Notes: generated by a model not told the origin, from the sequence alone. Positions 37,760 through 50,276 are shown, numbered from the stretch's first letter. The stretch is 64,000 bases of DNA from Pseudacidovorax sp. RU35E (GCF_900156165.1 NZ_FTMY01000015.1:90672-154671); one strand, 5' to 3'. Numbers and translations are program-made.

Positions 37760-38758
37760 ATGGATTCCCGCAGTCTCGTTCCCACCAGCGCAGGCTTCCA
37801 GCTGCCCGTGGCGCAACTGCGCAGCGTCTACGAGACGCACGAGGTCGAGCGCCGGCTCGCCAAGCTGCCCGAGCGCGATCACGAGACCTTGCGCAGCACC
37901 TACACCCGCATGCTCGAGCGCGGCCCGGAGCGATTCCAGGTCAAGCCCAGCGGCGTGCCCGACATGGCCGCGCTCTACGAGCAGCTCCCCAATTTCACCG
38001 ACGCATTGGACGACGTGCGCCGCCATGTCGCCCTGGCCCAGGACAGCCGCGACGGCCTCGAAGTGACGCCCATGCTGCTGCTGGGCCCGCCCGGCATCGG
38101 CAAGACCCATTTCGCGCGCAAGCTGGCCGAGCTGCTGGGCACCGGCATGCAGCTGGTGCCGATGAGTTCGATGACGGCCGGCTGGCTGCTCTCCGGCGCC
38201 TCCTCGCAATGGAAGGGCGCCAAGCCCGGCAAGGTGTTCGAGGCGCTGGTGGACGGCCAGTACGCCAACCCGGTGATCGTGGTGGACGAGATCGACAAGG
38301 CCAGTGCCGACGCGCAGTACGACCCGCTCGGTGCGCTCTACGGCCTGCTGGAGCACGACACCGCGCACCACTTCGTCGACGAATTCGCCGAGGTGGCCAT
38401 CGACGCCAGCCAGGTCATCTGGATCACCACCGCCAACGACGAGCGCAGCGTGCCCGAGCCCATCCTCAACCGGATGAACGTGTTCGAGATCGAGGCGCCC
38501 TCGGCCGAGCAGGCACGGCGCATCGCGCGCAACCTGTACCTGTCGATCCGCGCCGAGCACGACTGGGGCCGGCACCTGGCGGCCGAGCCGGCCGACGACG
38601 TGCTCGACGTCCTGGCCAGCCTCGCTCCGCGCGAGATGCGCCGCGCGCTGATGACCGGCTTCGGCAATGCCCGCCTGGCCCGCCGCGAGCAGATGCAGGT
38701 GGACGACCTGCCGCGCAGCGCCGCCGGCCAGCGTCCGCGCATGGGCTTCGTGCAGTAG
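37760..38758 (+). CDS. Lon-like AAA ATPase without protease domain
   Basis: The 332-residue protein has a Walker A motif (GPPGIGKT near residue 110), Walker B (VIVVDEIDKA near 172) and the sensor segment WITTANDERSVPEPILNRM, all as in the ATPase module of Lon. No peptidase domain with the Ser-Lys dyad follows. The N-terminal 85 residues are helical and unrecognised. The role is unknown; Lon-like AAA proteins are often chaperone-type remodellers. I chose the ATG at 37760 because GGAGG lies 8 bases upstream; an in-frame ATG at 37736 has no such site. The gene stands alone after the grxD terminator. Confidence 0.8.
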   Translation: MDSRSLVPTSAGFQLPVAQLRSVYETHEVERRLAKLPERDHETLRSTYTRMLERGPERFQVKPSGVPDMAALYEQLPNFTDALDDVRRHVALAQDSRDGLEVTPMLLLGPPGIGKTHFARKLAELLGTGMQLVPMSSMTAGWLLSGASSQWKGAKPGKVFEALVDGQYANPVIVVDEIDKASADAQYDPLGALYGLLEHDTAHHFVDEFAEVAIDASQVIWITTANDERSVPEPILNRMNVFEIEAPSAEQARRIARNLYLSIRAEHDWGRHLAAEPADDVLDVLASLAPREMRRALMTGFGNARLARREQMQVDDLPRSAAGQRPRMGFVQ

Positions 38759-38855
38759 CCTCGACCCGGTCCCGCTGCCGGGCAAGGGGCCGGGAACCAT
38801 CGGCGCGGCGCCAGCAGGGCGCTATCCTCCGGCCGGCGCCACTTCCTGCCTGCCG

Positions 38856-40181
38856 ATGACCCTGACCCAAAGCCTGCTCCTGATCGCGCTGCTGATTGCC
38901 GTCAGCGCCTTCTTCTCCGTCGCCGAGATCTCGCTCGCCGCCGCCCGTCGGCTGCGCCTGCGCCAGCTGGCCGACGACGGAGACGCGCGCGCGCAGGAGG
39001 TCATCGCGCTGCAGGAGCAGCCGGGTCATTACTTCACCGTGGTGCAGATCGGCCTGAACGCCATCGCCATTCTGGGTGGCGTGGTCGGCGAAGGGGCGCT
39101 GACGCCCTACTTCGCCCGCCTGTTCGAGCTGGCACTGGACGGGGAAAACGCCCAGCGCGCCGCCTTCACGGCCTCCTTCATCACCATCATCGCGGCCTTC
39201 CTGGTCTTCGCCGACCTGTTCCCCAAGCGGCTGGGCATGAGCGAGCCGGAGCGCATGGCCATGCGCATCGCGCGCCCCATGCGCTGGCTGATCAGGCTGC
39301 TGGGGCCGCTCACCTGGCTGTTCACCCGCATGACGGATGGCCTGTTCAAGCTGCTGGGCCTGCCGATGGTGCGCGAGGACAAGATCACCCTCGCCGACAT
39401 CCTGGCCATGTCCGAGGCCGGCACCCGCGCCGGGGTGCTGGCGGCGCAAGAGCACCAGGTGATCGCCAACGTGTTCGAGCTGGACGTGCGCATGGTCAAC
39501 AGCGTGATGACGCCGCGTGAGCGCATCGCCTGGCTGCACCACGACGATCCCGAGTCGGTGCTGCGCGCGCGCATCGTGGCCGAGCCCTATTCCGCCTACC
39601 CCGTCTGCGAGGGCGACATCGACCATGTGCTGGGCTATGTCGACGCCAAGGACATGTTCCAGCGCGTGCTGGGCGGCCAGCCCCTGTCCTTCGACCAGGG
39701 CCTGCCGATCCACAAGGCGCTGGTCATTCCCGACCGGCTGACGCTGACCGAAGTGCTGGAGCAGTTCCGCTCCGCCCACGAGGATTTCGCCATCGTGGTC
39801 AACGAATACAGCCTGGTCGTGGGCGTCATCACGCTCAACGACGTGATGAGCACGGTCATGGGCGACTTGGTGCCGGCCTCGACCGACGAGCAGCAGATCG
39901 TGCAGCGCGACGAGCATTCCTGGCTGATCGACGGCGTCACGCCCATCCAGGACGTGCAGCGCGCCCTGGGCATCGACGAGATGCCGCACGAGGACGAGTA
40001 CGAGACGCTGGCCGGCTTCCTGATGGTGATGCTGCGCCGCGTGCCACGCCGCACCGACAGCGTGAGCTGGGCCGGCTTCACCTTCGAGGTGATGGATGTG
40101 GACAGCCACCGCATCGACCAAGTGATGGTCACGCGCGGCGGCCCCGCGGCGGCGCGGCCCGAAGGAGCGGCGCGCAGTTGA
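38856..40181 (+). CDS. CNNM/CorC-type membrane protein with CBS domains
   Basis: The 441-residue protein has an N-terminal DUF21 transmembrane domain (LLLIALLIAVSAFFSVAEIS to FLVFADLFPKRLGMSEPERM, four segments), two CBS domains (about residues 210-330; MVNSVMTPRERIAWL, DFAIVVNEYSLVVGVIT) and a C-terminal CorC_HlyC transporter-associated domain. Relatives such as CorB/CorC and CNNM proteins take part in magnesium and cobalt efflux; the label hemolysin is historical. It ends 40 bases before the convergent lytic transglycosylase gene. Confidence 0.9.
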   Translation: MTLTQSLLLIALLIAVSAFFSVAEISLAAARRLRLRQLADDGDARAQEVIALQEQPGHYFTVVQIGLNAIAILGGVVGEGALTPYFARLFELALDGENAQRAAFTASFITIIAAFLVFADLFPKRLGMSEPERMAMRIARPMRWLIRLLGPLTWLFTRMTDGLFKLLGLPMVREDKITLADILAMSEAGTRAGVLAAQEHQVIANVFELDVRMVNSVMTPRERIAWLHHDDPESVLRARIVAEPYSAYPVCEGDIDHVLGYVDAKDMFQRVLGGQPLSFDQGLPIHKALVIPDRLTLTEVLEQFRSAHEDFAIVVNEYSLVVGVITLNDVMSTVMGDLVPASTDEQQIVQRDEHSWLIDGVTPIQDVQRALGIDEMPHEDEYETLAGFLMVMLRRVPRRTDSVSWAGFTFEVMDVDSHRIDQVMVTRGGPAAARPEGAARS

Positions 40182-40221
40182 GGGAAAGTGCGCGCAGGCG
40201 GCGGGCGGGGCCTGGGCGGCG

Positions 40222-40988
40222 TCAGCTCTGGGTGCCGCCCGGCCGGGTCAGATCGAAAGCCCAGTTGCGCTGATTGGCGAACACGGCCTGCGGGTAGGGC
40301 GCGCGGCCGCGGCTGCCGTTGTAGCGGCCCAGCGCCATGAACAGGTCGCCCCGCTCCTGGTTGAGGTAGTGCCGCAGGATCACGCAGCCGAAGCGCAGAT
40401 TGGTCTGTGGCCTGAACAGCTTGGCGGCATCGCCATCGCCGATCAGGCGCGCCCAGAAGGGCATCACCTGCATGTAACCGCGCGCGCCAGCGCTCGAGAT
40501 GGCATGACGGCGGAAGTTGCTTTCGACCTGGATCAGGCCCAGGACCAAACTCACGTCCAGCCCGGCACGGCGGCTTTCGTACCAGATGGTCTGGAGCAGC
40601 TCCTTGCGCGTCTGGAAGTCCGGCACCTTTCGCTGAAGGCGGTCGCCCATGGCACCCAGCCACCGCAGGTATTGCAGGCGCCCCGCAAAGTCGTCGAACT
40701 CCGGCACCGGCGGAGCGTTGTTCAGGATGGCCGAACTGAGCGTGGTCCGCACGGCGTCGGCCAGCGGCTCCTCGATCTGGGCGCCGGCATGCGCGATGGT
40801 CGGCAGACACAGCGGGCCGACGAGTCCAGCCCAGGAGGCCACACCGACTGCGCGACCTAGAAAGCTGCGGCGCCGCGGCTGTGTCGCAGGTGTCGGCGCG
40901 GCCACATCGCCAGGCACAGCTGCGGCCGCAACCGCAGCAAGGCCGAGCGGCCCGCCGGCCTGCACGTCGGCGGAGGCCGGATGCCGGG

Positions 40989-40992
<4 letters not shown>
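40222..40992 (-). CDS. Lytic transglycosylase with a Tat-like signal
   Basis: The 256-residue protein contains an SLT domain: [18 protein letters not shown] carries the catalytic Glu, followed by [19 protein letters not shown], and [19 protein letters not shown]. It should cleave the glycan strands of peptidoglycan in the periplasm. The N-terminus has [15 protein letters not shown], which fits the twin-arginine RRxFL motif, followed by a weakly hydrophobic stretch ending AHA. About 40 residues stand before it, an unusually long n-region, so the true start may be further downstream. The annotated ATG overlaps the proS stop by four bases, which argues for it. Confidence 0.85.
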
Positions 40993-42731
<1,739 letters not shown>

Positions 42732-42800
42732 CGACTGCAGGGCAAGAAGCTGGAGGAAGGAAGGCGGCGTGCCGCACGCGGCGCGGGGCCGGGAACTGGG

Positions 42801-42825
42801 CTGGCCGGCGTCAAGCCCCGGCCAG
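42801..42825. other. Stem-loop in the proS/rppH intergenic region
   Basis: CTGGCCGG (42801-42808) pairs perfectly with CCGGCCAG (42818-42825) around a 9-base loop. It lies 70-94 bases upstream of the proS start and beside a CATAAT hexamer (42838-42843) that could be a -10 box for rppH. It may shape the proS 5' leader. There is no T-run. Confidence 0.35.
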
Positions 42826-42872
42826 CATCGATCTATGCATAATCGAACCAGTTCAAAAATTGGGGTTTGATT

Positions 42873-43538
42873 ATGCTTGACCGGGACGGCTTCAGGCCCA
42901 ACGTCGGCATCATCCTGCTCAACCAGAAAAACCAGGTGTTCTGGGGCAAGCGCATCCGCACCCACTCCTGGCAGTTTCCTCAAGGCGGGATTGATCGGGG
43001 CGAGACACCCGAGCAGGCCATGTACCGCGAGCTCCACGAAGAGGTCGGCCTGATGCCCGACCACGTGCGCATCGTGGCCCGCACCCGCGACTGGTTGCGC
43101 TACGAGGTGCCCGACCGCTACATCCGCCGCGACGCCCGCGGCCATTACAAAGGCCAGAAGCAGATCTGGTATCTGCTGCAACTTGTAGGGCACGACTGGG
43201 ATCTGAACCTGCGTGCCACCGACCATCCCGAGTTCGACGCCTGGCGTTGGCACGACTACTGGGTTCCGCTGGACGTGGTGGTCGAGTTCAAGCGCGGCGT
43301 CTACGAGATGGCGCTGACCGAACTGGCCCGCTTCCTGCCGCGGCCCGACATGCGCAACCGCTTCCTGCGCGGCAGCATGCGTGGCCGAGAGGTCGATCAT
43401 CGTGATCGGCCTCCGCATGCGCCTCTTGCTGCGGCGCCCACTTTCGAACTGCCGCCGGGGGCGTCCTTCGACCCCGACCCCAACAGCGCCACCGACCATG
43501 CCCCGCACCCCGACAGTCCGACGCCTGCAAGCCCTTAG
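42873..43538 (+). CDS. rppH: RNA pyrophosphohydrolase
   Basis: The 221-residue NUDIX enzyme removes pyrophosphate from the 5' end of mRNA and so starts RNase E decay. [36 protein letters not shown] and the Nudix box RELHEEVGL match RppH. The family core is about 160-175 residues; here a roughly 60-residue Pro-rich tail follows. I use the ATG at 42873; a TTG six bases upstream is less likely, given GGGG just before the ATG. The next gene begins within its last 41 bases if the long start is right. Confidence 0.93.
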   Translation: MLDRDGFRPNVGIILLNQKNQVFWGKRIRTHSWQFPQGGIDRGETPEQAMYRELHEEVGLMPDHVRIVARTRDWLRYEVPDRYIRRDARGHYKGQKQIWYLLQLVGHDWDLNLRATDHPEFDAWRWHDYWVPLDVVVEFKRGVYEMALTELARFLPRPDMRNRFLRGSMRGREVDHRDRPPHAPLAAAPTFELPPGASFDPDPNSATDHAPHPDSPTPASP

Positions 43539-44055
43539 CCTCGCTCGACGCCTCCTGGCGGTTCTGACGCACAGGCAGATGCTCGTTGCCACGGCCGCGC
43601 TGGTGGCGGGCGTCGCCCACGCACAGCTGTTCGAGAACCCCGACTGGCAAGAGTCGGCGGTACCGCCACCGCCGAGCTATGACCTCCGGCGCGCGCTGGA
43701 GATCGAAATGCCGGCCTACATGACGCTGAAGTTCGGCGTCGACCCCCAGACCATTGCGATCACGCCGGACGGCGTCGTGCGGTACGTGGTGCTAGGTTGG
43801 CGCGAAGGTGGCAGCGCCGTCAATGCCTTCTACGAGGGCGTGCGCTGTGCGACGGCGGAATACAAGACCTACGCACGCTCGGCCGACGGCACGTGGCGCA
43901 TGGCCGACAACCCCGACTGGAAGCGCTTGGATGAGCGCAACTCGATCTACACGTCGGAACTGGCGCGACAGGCCCTGTGCCGCGGACGCGCGCCGCGCGC
44001 GAGCGTGTCGGACATGGTGCGCGAACTCAAGCGACCGGAAGTCCTCTCGTATTGA
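43498..44055 (+). CDS. CNP1-like family secreted protein
   Basis: The 185-residue protein has a signal-like hydrophobic stretch ([14 protein letters not shown]) and a mature domain with [19 protein letters not shown] and [23 protein letters not shown], which I assign to the CNP1-like uncharacterised family of betaproteobacteria. The role is unknown and no enzyme motif is visible. The start is uncertain: the ATG at 43498 overlaps rppH by 41 bases, whereas an ATG at 43579 has AGGCAG in a ribosome-binding position but leaves a signal sequence lacking a basic n-region. It is convergent with proB. Confidence 0.75.
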   Translation: MPRTPTVRRLQALSLARRLLAVLTHRQMLVATAALVAGVAHAQLFENPDWQESAVPPPPSYDLRRALEIEMPAYMTLKFGVDPQTIAITPDGVVRYVVLGWREGGSAVNAFYEGVRCATAEYKTYARSADGTWRMADNPDWKRLDERNSIYTSELARQALCRGRAPRASVSDMVRELKRPEVLSY

Positions 44056-44158
44056 GCGCTGCGCCGGAAGGCACCGTGGCGCTTGCTGAACCGAAGCGAA
44101 GACGGGCCATGCCCCCTTGCTGGTTCTGCGGGACAAAGGGCGCCCCGAGATCGCCCGA

Positions 44159-45292
44159 CTACATCAGCACGAGGTTGTCGCGGTGGATCATCTCGGGCTC
44201 GGCCGAATAACCCAGCAGCCCCTCGATGTCCGCGGACGAGCGGCGGCACAGCAGCCTCGCTTCCGCTGCGGCGTAGTTGGCCAGGCCCCGGGCCAGTTCG
44301 ACGCCGGACACATCCCGCACGGCAATGACATCGCCCCGCGAAAAGTCGCCTTCGACGGCCGTCATGCCGATGGGCAGCAGGCTCTTGCCCTCGCCCCGCA
44401 CCTTGCGGGCCGCGCCTTCGTCGACGACGACGGCACCGCGCAGTTGCAGGTGGTCGGCCATCCAACGCTTGCGGGCCTGATGCTTGGCGGTGTCGGCCAC
44501 CAGCAAGGTGCCGATGGCCTCGCCGCGCGCCAGCCGCATCAACGCGTCGGGCTCGCGTCCCCAGGCGATGACCGTCGAGGCGCCTGATCCGGCGGCACGC
44601 TTTGCCGCGAGGATCTTGGTCAGCATGCCGCCGCGGCCGATGCTGGATCCTGCCCCGCCGGCCATCAGCTCCAGCGCGGGATCGCCGGCCTGGGCCTCGT
44701 GCACGAAGGTCGCGTCGGGGTTCTTGCGCGGATCGGCGGTGTAAAGGCCCTTCTGGTCGGTCAGGATGACCAGCGCATCCGCATCCACCAGATTGGCCAC
44801 CAGCGCACCCAGCGTGTCGTTGTCGCCGAACTTGATCTCGTCGTTGACGACAGTGTCGTTCTCGTTGATCACGGGTAACACACCCAGACCGAGCAAGGTC
44901 AGCAGGGTCGAGCGGGCATTGAGGTAGCGCTCGCGGTCCGCCAGATCGGCGTGCGTCAGCAGCACCTGAGCGCTGCGCAGGCCGTTCTCGCGCAGCTTGT
45001 TCTCATACATGTGGGCCAAGCCCATCTGACCCACGGCCGCGGCGGCCTGCAGTTCATGAACCTCCTTGGGGCGGACGGTCCAGCCCAGGCGCTTCATGCC
45101 CTCGGCGATCGCTCCGCTCGACACCATGACCAGTTCGCGGCCATCGCGCACCAGCGCGCCGAGCTGGCGCGACCATTCGCCGATGGCCTGCTCGTCCAGC
45201 CCCCGCCCCTCGTTCGTGACGAGGCTGGAGCCGACCTTCACCACGAGACGGCGCGCATCGCGCAGGACGGAGGACGAGAAGTTGCGGGTCAT
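44159..45292 (-). CDS. proB: Glutamate 5-kinase
   Basis: The 377-residue enzyme phosphorylates glutamate in the first step of proline synthesis. The amino-acid kinase fold shows [17 protein letters not shown] at the N-terminus, [35 protein letters not shown] and [19 protein letters not shown]-terminal PUA domain (about residues 280-360) is present, as in E. coli. Proline feedback control is known for this family. It follows obgE by 54 bases in the same direction. Confidence 0.96.
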   Translation of the reverse strand: MTRNFSSSVLRDARRLVVKVGSSLVTNEGRGLDEQAIGEWSRQLGALVRDGRELVMVSSGAIAEGMKRLGWTVRPKEVHELQAAAAVGQMGLAHMYENKLRENGLRSAQVLLTHADLADRERYLNARSTLLTLLGLGVLPVINENDTVVNDEIKFGDNDTLGALVANLVDADALVILTDQKGLYTADPRKNPDATFVHEAQAGDPALELMAGGAGSSIGRGGMLTKILAAKRAAGSGASTVIAWGREPDALMRLARGEAIGTLLVADTAKHQARKRWMADHLQLRGAVVVDEGAARKVRGEGKSLLPIGMTAVEGDFSRGDVIAVRDVSGVELARGLANYAAAEARLLCRRSSADIEGLLGYSAEPEMIHRDNLVLM

Positions 45293-45346
45293 GGAACGGA
45301 GTCGTGCGGCGCCGGGCGCCGTGGAGAGTGCGGGCGAAAGCGGCGG

Positions 45347-46423
<1,077 letters not shown>

Positions 46424-46459
46424 TTACAAATGAGGCGTGCCGTGAGGCACATAAACGAT

Positions 46460-46483
46460 GAAGCCCCGGCAAAGCGGGGCTTC
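46460..46483 (-). terminator. Stem-loop between rpmA and obgE
   Basis: GAAGCCCCG and CGGGGCTTC form a perfect 9-base stem with a 6-base loop in the 89-base rpmA-obgE gap. On the minus strand the downstream bases are ATCGTTTAT, so the T-run is weak. It probably lowers read-through from the ribosomal protein genes into obgE. Confidence 0.6.
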
Positions 46484-46503
46484 ACGCGCAAGAGCGAGAC
46501 CGC

Positions 46504-46761
46504 TCAGACCGGGGTGATGTTCACGACGTGCTTGTTCAGCGCGCCGCGCATGCCGAACGACACGCGGCCATCGACCAGCGCAAACAGAGTGTGGTCCTTG
46601 CCCACACCCACGTTGTCACCGGCGTGCAGGCGCGTGCCGCGCTGACGCACGATGATCGAACCGGCGCTGATCACTTGGCCACCGAAGGCCTTCACGCCGA
46701 GCATCTTGGGCTTGGAATCGCGCCCGTTACGCGTAGAGCCGCCGCCTTTTTTCTGTGCCAT
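46504..46761 (-). CDS. rpmA: Ribosomal protein L27
   Basis: The 85-residue protein is standard L27: [39 protein letters not shown] and [14 protein letters not shown]. Its N-terminal tail reaches the peptidyl transferase centre of the 50S subunit. It follows rplU by 18 bases in one transcript. Confidence 0.98.
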   Translation of the reverse strand: MAQKKGGGSTRNGRDSKPKMLGVKAFGGQVISAGSIIVRQRGTRLHAGDNVGVGKDHTLFALVDGRVSFGMRGALNKHVVNITPV

Positions 46762-46779
46762 GGTGTCCTGCTCCTGGGC

Positions 46780-47091
46780 TTAGCCGGCAATCGCACCGAT
46801 CTGCAGCTCGGTGAACTGCTGGCGGTGGCCTTGACGCTTTTGATAATGCTTACGGCGACGCAGCTTGAAGATGCGTACCTTGTCATGCTTGCCGTGGGAC
46901 AGCACAGTGGCCGTCACCGTGGCGCCGGACACCAGGGGCGTGCCGACCTTGATCGCGCTGCCGTCGCTGACGGCAAGCACTTGGTCGATCACGATTTCCT
47001 GGCCAACGTCCGCAGCAATCTGTTCTACCTTAATTTTCTCGCCGGGGGCAACGCGATACTGCTTGCCACCGGTTTTTATGACCGCGTACAT
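46780..47091 (-). CDS. rplU: Ribosomal protein L21
   Basis: The 103-residue protein is standard L21: [19 protein letters not shown] at the start and [20 protein letters not shown] near the end. It binds 23S rRNA in the 50S subunit. AAGAGG precedes the ATG at 47091; a longer in-frame start is not supported. It heads the rplU-rpmA-obgE-proB series. Confidence 0.98.
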   Translation of the reverse strand: MYAVIKTGGKQYRVAPGEKIKVEQIAADVGQEIVIDQVLAVSDGSAIKVGTPLVSGATVTATVLSHGKHDKVRIFKLRRRKHYQKRQGHRQQFTELQIGAIAG

Positions 47092-47141
47092 GGGAAACCT
47101 CTTGTGAAAGATCCTCCGCGGCTCATTCCGCGAAGCTCTCC

Positions 47142-47150
47142 ATGATAGCA
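47142..47150 (-). promoter_or_regulatory. Extended -10 promoter of the rplU operon
   Basis: On the minus strand TGCTATCAT gives an extended -10 (TGn plus TATCAT, five of six). It lies 51 bases upstream of rplU and implies a leader of about 44 nucleotides, which contains a CGCGG/CCGCG stem. No -35 is evident, as allowed for extended -10 promoters. Confidence 0.5.
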
Positions 47151-47211
47151 CGACAAGCGCCGTATCGCATCGACGCCGATCTGGCTGAGAGATGCGTACG
47201 CGACGCTTCCC

Positions 47212-47217
47212 TATAAT
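47212..47217 (+). promoter_or_regulatory. Perfect -10 box upstream of ispB
   Basis: TATAAT lies just before a TTG codon at 47218 that could open the reading frame. Since transcription would start near 47224, that TTG would be outside the mRNA, so the real start is downstream. No clear -35 hexamer is present. Confidence 0.55.
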
Positions 47218-47262
47218 TTGCGATGCTCGTTTGACCGATCACCACGCCTCGCGCCTTCTCTC

Positions 47263-48258
47263 TTGTCTTCCACCACCGCCAGCCCACCCCCGCCGACCTT
47301 TGCAGCGCTCGACCTCGTGGCCGGCGACATGGGCGAGGTCGACCGAGTCATCGATGCCCGGCTGTCCACGGGTGTACCTTTGGTGAGCCAGGTTTCTCGC
47401 TACATCATTGCTGCTGGCGGAAAGCGGCTGCGCCCCGTACTGCTACTCCTCATGAGCCGAGCGCTTGGGTACGAAGGCACTCAACATTTCAATCTGGCGG
47501 CGGTGGTCGAGTTCATTCACACCGCGACGCTGCTTCACGACGACGTGGTGGACGAGTCGACGCTGCGCCGTGGTCGTCCGACAGCCAATGAGTCGTTTGG
47601 CAATGCAGCCAGCGTGCTGGTCGGCGACTTTCTGTATTCGCGCGCCTTCCAGATGATGCTGGACGCACAGGACATGCGCGTCATGGACGTGCTGGCCGAA
47701 GCCACCAACGTCATCGCGGAAGGTGAGGTGCTTCAGCTCATGAACATGGGCGATGCCTCACTGGACGAAGGCGCCTACCTGCAGGTGATCCGCTCGAAGA
47801 CTGCCAAGCTCTTCGAGGCAAGCACGCGGCTGGCGGCGATCCTGGCAGGAGCCTCTCCGGACCTTGAAGAAGCGTGCGCCACATACGGCCAGGCGATTGG
47901 AACGGCATTCCAGGTAGTGGACGATGTGCTCGACTATGCCGGTGACGCTGCCGAAACCGGCAAGAACGTCGGCGACGATCTCCGCGAGGGCAAGGCCACT
48001 CTGCCGCTCATCCTCGCCATGAAGCACGGAAATGCCGCACAGGCCTCCATCGTCCGCACGGCTCTGGAGACGGGCGACGTTTCGCAACTTCCGCAGGTGG
48101 TGCAAGTGGTTCGCGACACGGGCGCGCTTGAAGCCACACGCGCCGCTGCAGCCCGGGAAGCCGAACGCGCGATTTCGGCGCTCGCCGCTCTGCCCACGAA
48201 TATTTACTCGAAAGGTATGCTACAGTTAGCGGCTCAGCTGCTTGAGCGCCGGACTTGA
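47263..48258 (+). CDS. ispB: Polyprenyl (octaprenyl) diphosphate synthase
   Basis: The enzyme makes the all-trans polyprenyl side chain of ubiquinone by adding isopentenyl units to farnesyl diphosphate. The first Asp-rich motif (TATLLHDDVVDESTLRRGRP) and the second (FQVVDDVLDYAGD) are intact, as is GGKRLRPVLLLLMSRALG. I place the start at the TTG at 47263 (331 residues), because the -10 box at 47212 rules out the upstream TTG at 47218; an ATG at 47329 would also keep the core (MGEVDRVIDARL) but trims the usual N-terminus. It is divergent from rplU. Confidence 0.9.
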   Translation: MSSTTASPPPPTFAALDLVAGDMGEVDRVIDARLSTGVPLVSQVSRYIIAAGGKRLRPVLLLLMSRALGYEGTQHFNLAAVVEFIHTATLLHDDVVDESTLRRGRPTANESFGNAASVLVGDFLYSRAFQMMLDAQDMRVMDVLAEATNVIAEGEVLQLMNMGDASLDEGAYLQVIRSKTAKLFEASTRLAAILAGASPDLEEACATYGQAIGTAFQVVDDVLDYAGDAAETGKNVGDDLREGKATLPLILAMKHGNAAQASIVRTALETGDVSQLPQVVQVVRDTGALEATRAAAAREAERAISALAALPTNIYSKGMLQLAAQLLERRT

Positions 48259-48284
48259 TTCCGACGTCAATGCTGACAATCAAT

Positions 48285-48361
48285 CGGGGTGTAGCTTAGC
48301 CTGGTAGAGCGCTACGTTCGGGACGTAGAGGCCGGAGGTTCGAATCCTCTCACCCCGACCA
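48285..48361 (+). tRNA. tRNA-Pro (CGG)
   Basis: The 77-base sequence folds as a cloverleaf: acceptor arms CGGGGTG and CACCCCG, anticodon stem CTACG/CGTAG around loop TTCGGGA (anticodon CGG), and T-arm AGAGG-TTCGAAT type loop (GGTTCGAATCC). CCA is encoded at the 3' end. It lies 26 bases after ispB, and a terminator follows. Confidence 0.96.
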
Positions 48362-48391
48362 GATTTTCTTTCGCCCAAATGGCGAAAGCAC

Positions 48392-48418
48392 AAGCCCCGC
48401 GATGTGGGGCTTTTTTGT
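48392..48418 (+). terminator. Terminator after tRNA-Pro
   Basis: AAGCCCC and GGGGCTT form a perfect 7-base stem around GCGATGT, followed by TTTTTT. A second perfect hairpin TTTCGCC/GGCGAAA (48369-48387) lies between it and the tRNA and may be a processing or anti-termination stem. Confidence 0.85.
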
Positions 48419-48449
48419 TGGCCTGGCCCGAAATACGGGTCCTTGTGGG

Positions 48450-48484
48450 GCAACACAATGTTGCACAATGTGTTTTTGTGCAAC
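48450..48484. promoter_or_regulatory. Overlapping inverted repeats upstream of pilB
   Basis: GCAACA-CAA-TGTTGC (48450-48464) overlaps GTTGCACAA-7 nt-TTGTGCAAC (48460-48484); both arm pairs are perfect and share the bases 48460-48464, so only one can form at a time. CACAATGT also occurs as a direct repeat at 48454 and 48464. It lies 59-93 bases upstream of pilB and after the tRNA terminator. A protein operator or a switching leader are both possible. Confidence 0.5.
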
Positions 48485-48542
48485 CAGGGTACATTGCCAC
48501 TCTGGCTCACGGTTTGCACCGCACACCCCTTTCCACCGACGC

Positions 48543-50276
48543 ATGGCTGTCGCCGACCCCCTGTTTCGTGACACCGGCTCCGTTGCGCTGCCCGGCCTCG
48601 CGCGCGCGCTTGTGTCGGCTGGCATTCTGGACCATCCCGCCGCAGAGCAGGTCTACCAACGCTCGGTCGGGTCGCGCACCAGTTTCATTGCCGAACTGAC
48701 GGGCACGGGACAGGTGTCGCCCCACGAACTGGCACACGTTCTGGCGAGCACCTTCTCAACGCCGTTGGTCGATCTGAGTGCTGTCGATCCGCTGCGCCTG
48801 CCCAAAGGCCTGCTGGACCTGCGCCTGTGCCAGTCGTATCGCATCGTGGTGCTGGCCAAGCGCGGCAACCGGCTCGTGGTGGCGACTGCCGACCCGTCCG
48901 ACCAGCAGGCGGCCGAGAAGATCAAGTTCGCCTCGCAGCTCGGCGTCGACTGGGTGGTGGCCGAATACGACAAGCTGTCCCGACTTGTCGACGCCGGCGC
49001 GGCCACAGCGACGGACGCGCTGGAGCAGATCACCACCGGCGATTTCGAATATGAAGAGCTGGTCGGCGAGCCCGACGAAGCGCAGGAGACCGCTGCATCG
49101 TCCGAGGTCGAGGACGCCCCGGTGGTGCGCTTCCTGCAGAAGATGCTCCTCGACGCCTTTTCGATGCGCGCTTCGGACATCCACTTCGAGCCTTACGAGC
49201 ACAACTACCGCGTGCGCTTTCGCGTCGACGGCGAACTGCGCGAGATCGCCAGTCCGCCGGTGGCCATCAAGGACAAGCTGGCTTCGCGCATCAAGGTGAT
49301 CTCCAAACTGGACATCTCTGAAAAGCGCATCCCTCAGGATGGGCGGATGAAGTTGAAGATCGGCACCGACCGGGTGATCGACTTTCGGGTCAGCACATTG
49401 CCGACGCTCTTCGGCGAGAAGATCGTGATACGAATTCTGGACCCGAGCAGCGCCCGGCTTGGCATCGATGCCCTCGGCTACGACGCGGACGAAAAGCAGC
49501 GCCTGCTCACGGCCATCGGCCGGCCGTACGGCATGATCCTGGTGACAGGACCGACAGGCTCGGGCAAGACGGTGTCGCTCTACACCTGTCTGAATCTGCT
49601 GAACAAGCCCGGAGTCAACATCGCGACGGCGGAAGACCCATCGGAAATCAATCTGCCGGGCGTCAATCAGGTCAATGTCAATGAGAAGGCCGGCCTCACC
49701 TTCGCGACCGCACTACGCGCCTTCCTGCGGCAGGACCCCGACATCATCATGGTCGGCGAGATCCGTGACCTGGACACGGCCGACATCTCCATCAAGGCCG
49801 CGCAGACCGGCCACCTGGTGCTGTCCACCCTCCACACGAACGACGCGCCCACCACGCTGACGCGGATGCGCAACATGGGCATCGCGCCGTTCAACATCGC
49901 GTCGAGCGTGATCCTGATCACCGCACAGCGGCTGGCGCGGCGCCTGTGCCCCCAGTGCAAGTTGCCCGCCGACCTGCCGCAGCAGGCCCTACTGGATGCC
50001 GGCTTCCGTCGCGAGGAGGTCGACGGCAGTTGGAAGCCCTATCGACCCGTGGGTTGTCCCGCCTGCAGCGGCGGCTACAAGGGGCGGGTCGGCATCTATC
50101 AGGTCATGCCGATCTCCGAGGAGATCCAGAAGATCATCCTGCGCGACGGCAGTGCGCTCGAGATCGCCGCCCAGGCCGAGCGCGAGGGTGTGCGCTCGCT
50201 GCGCCGTTCAGGCCTGCAGAAGGTGATGCAGGGCATCACCTCGCTGGAAGAAGTGCTCGGCGTCACCAACGAATAG
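48543..50276 (+). CDS. pilB: Type IV pilus extension ATPase PilB
   Basis: The 577-residue hexameric ATPase drives pilin polymerisation at the inner membrane. It has a T2SSE N-terminal domain (about 60-150), a Walker A motif in [19 protein letters not shown], Walker B ([20 protein letters not shown]), and the C-terminal zinc knuckle CPQCK plus [32 protein letters not shown] is the Asp box. I start at the ATG at 48543. It opens pilB-pilC-pilD, and an overlapping inverted repeat stands before it. Confidence 0.96.
   Translation: MAVADPLFRDTGSVALPGLARALVSAGILDHPAAEQVYQRSVGSRTSFIAELTGTGQVSPHELAHVLASTFSTPLVDLSAVDPLRLPKGLLDLRLCQSYRIVVLAKRGNRLVVATADPSDQQAAEKIKFASQLGVDWVVAEYDKLSRLVDAGAATATDALEQITTGDFEYEELVGEPDEAQETAASSEVEDAPVVRFLQKMLLDAFSMRASDIHFEPYEHNYRVRFRVDGELREIASPPVAIKDKLASRIKVISKLDISEKRIPQDGRMKLKIGTDRVIDFRVSTLPTLFGEKIVIRILDPSSARLGIDALGYDADEKQRLLTAIGRPYGMILVTGPTGSGKTVSLYTCLNLLNKPGVNIATAEDPSEINLPGVNQVNVNEKAGLTFATALRAFLRQDPDIIMVGEIRDLDTADISIKAAQTGHLVLSTLHTNDAPTTLTRMRNMGIAPFNIASSVILITAQRLARRLCPQCKLPADLPQQALLDAGFRREEVDGSWKPYRPVGCPACSGGYKGRVGIYQVMPISEEIQKIILRDGSALEIAAQAEREGVRSLRRSGLQKVMQGITSLEEVLGVTNE

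Noticed and set aside
42732..42872. T-box or amino-acid riboswitch upstream of proS (and aspS)
   Set aside because: T-box leaders belong to Gram-positive bacteria, and no specifier loop or T-box sequence is visible. Only a simple hairpin is present.
44056..44158. Bidirectional terminator between the CNP1-like gene and proB
   Set aside because: The 103-base convergent gap has G/C-rich stretches but no strong stem followed by a T-run.
47218..47262. Upstream TTG start for ispB
   Set aside because: A perfect TATAAT ends at 47217, so transcription would begin after this codon.
48421..48542. Sigma-54 promoter for pilB
   Set aside because: No GG and GC pair at the right 10-base spacing was found; the TTGC sequence belongs to the inverted repeat.
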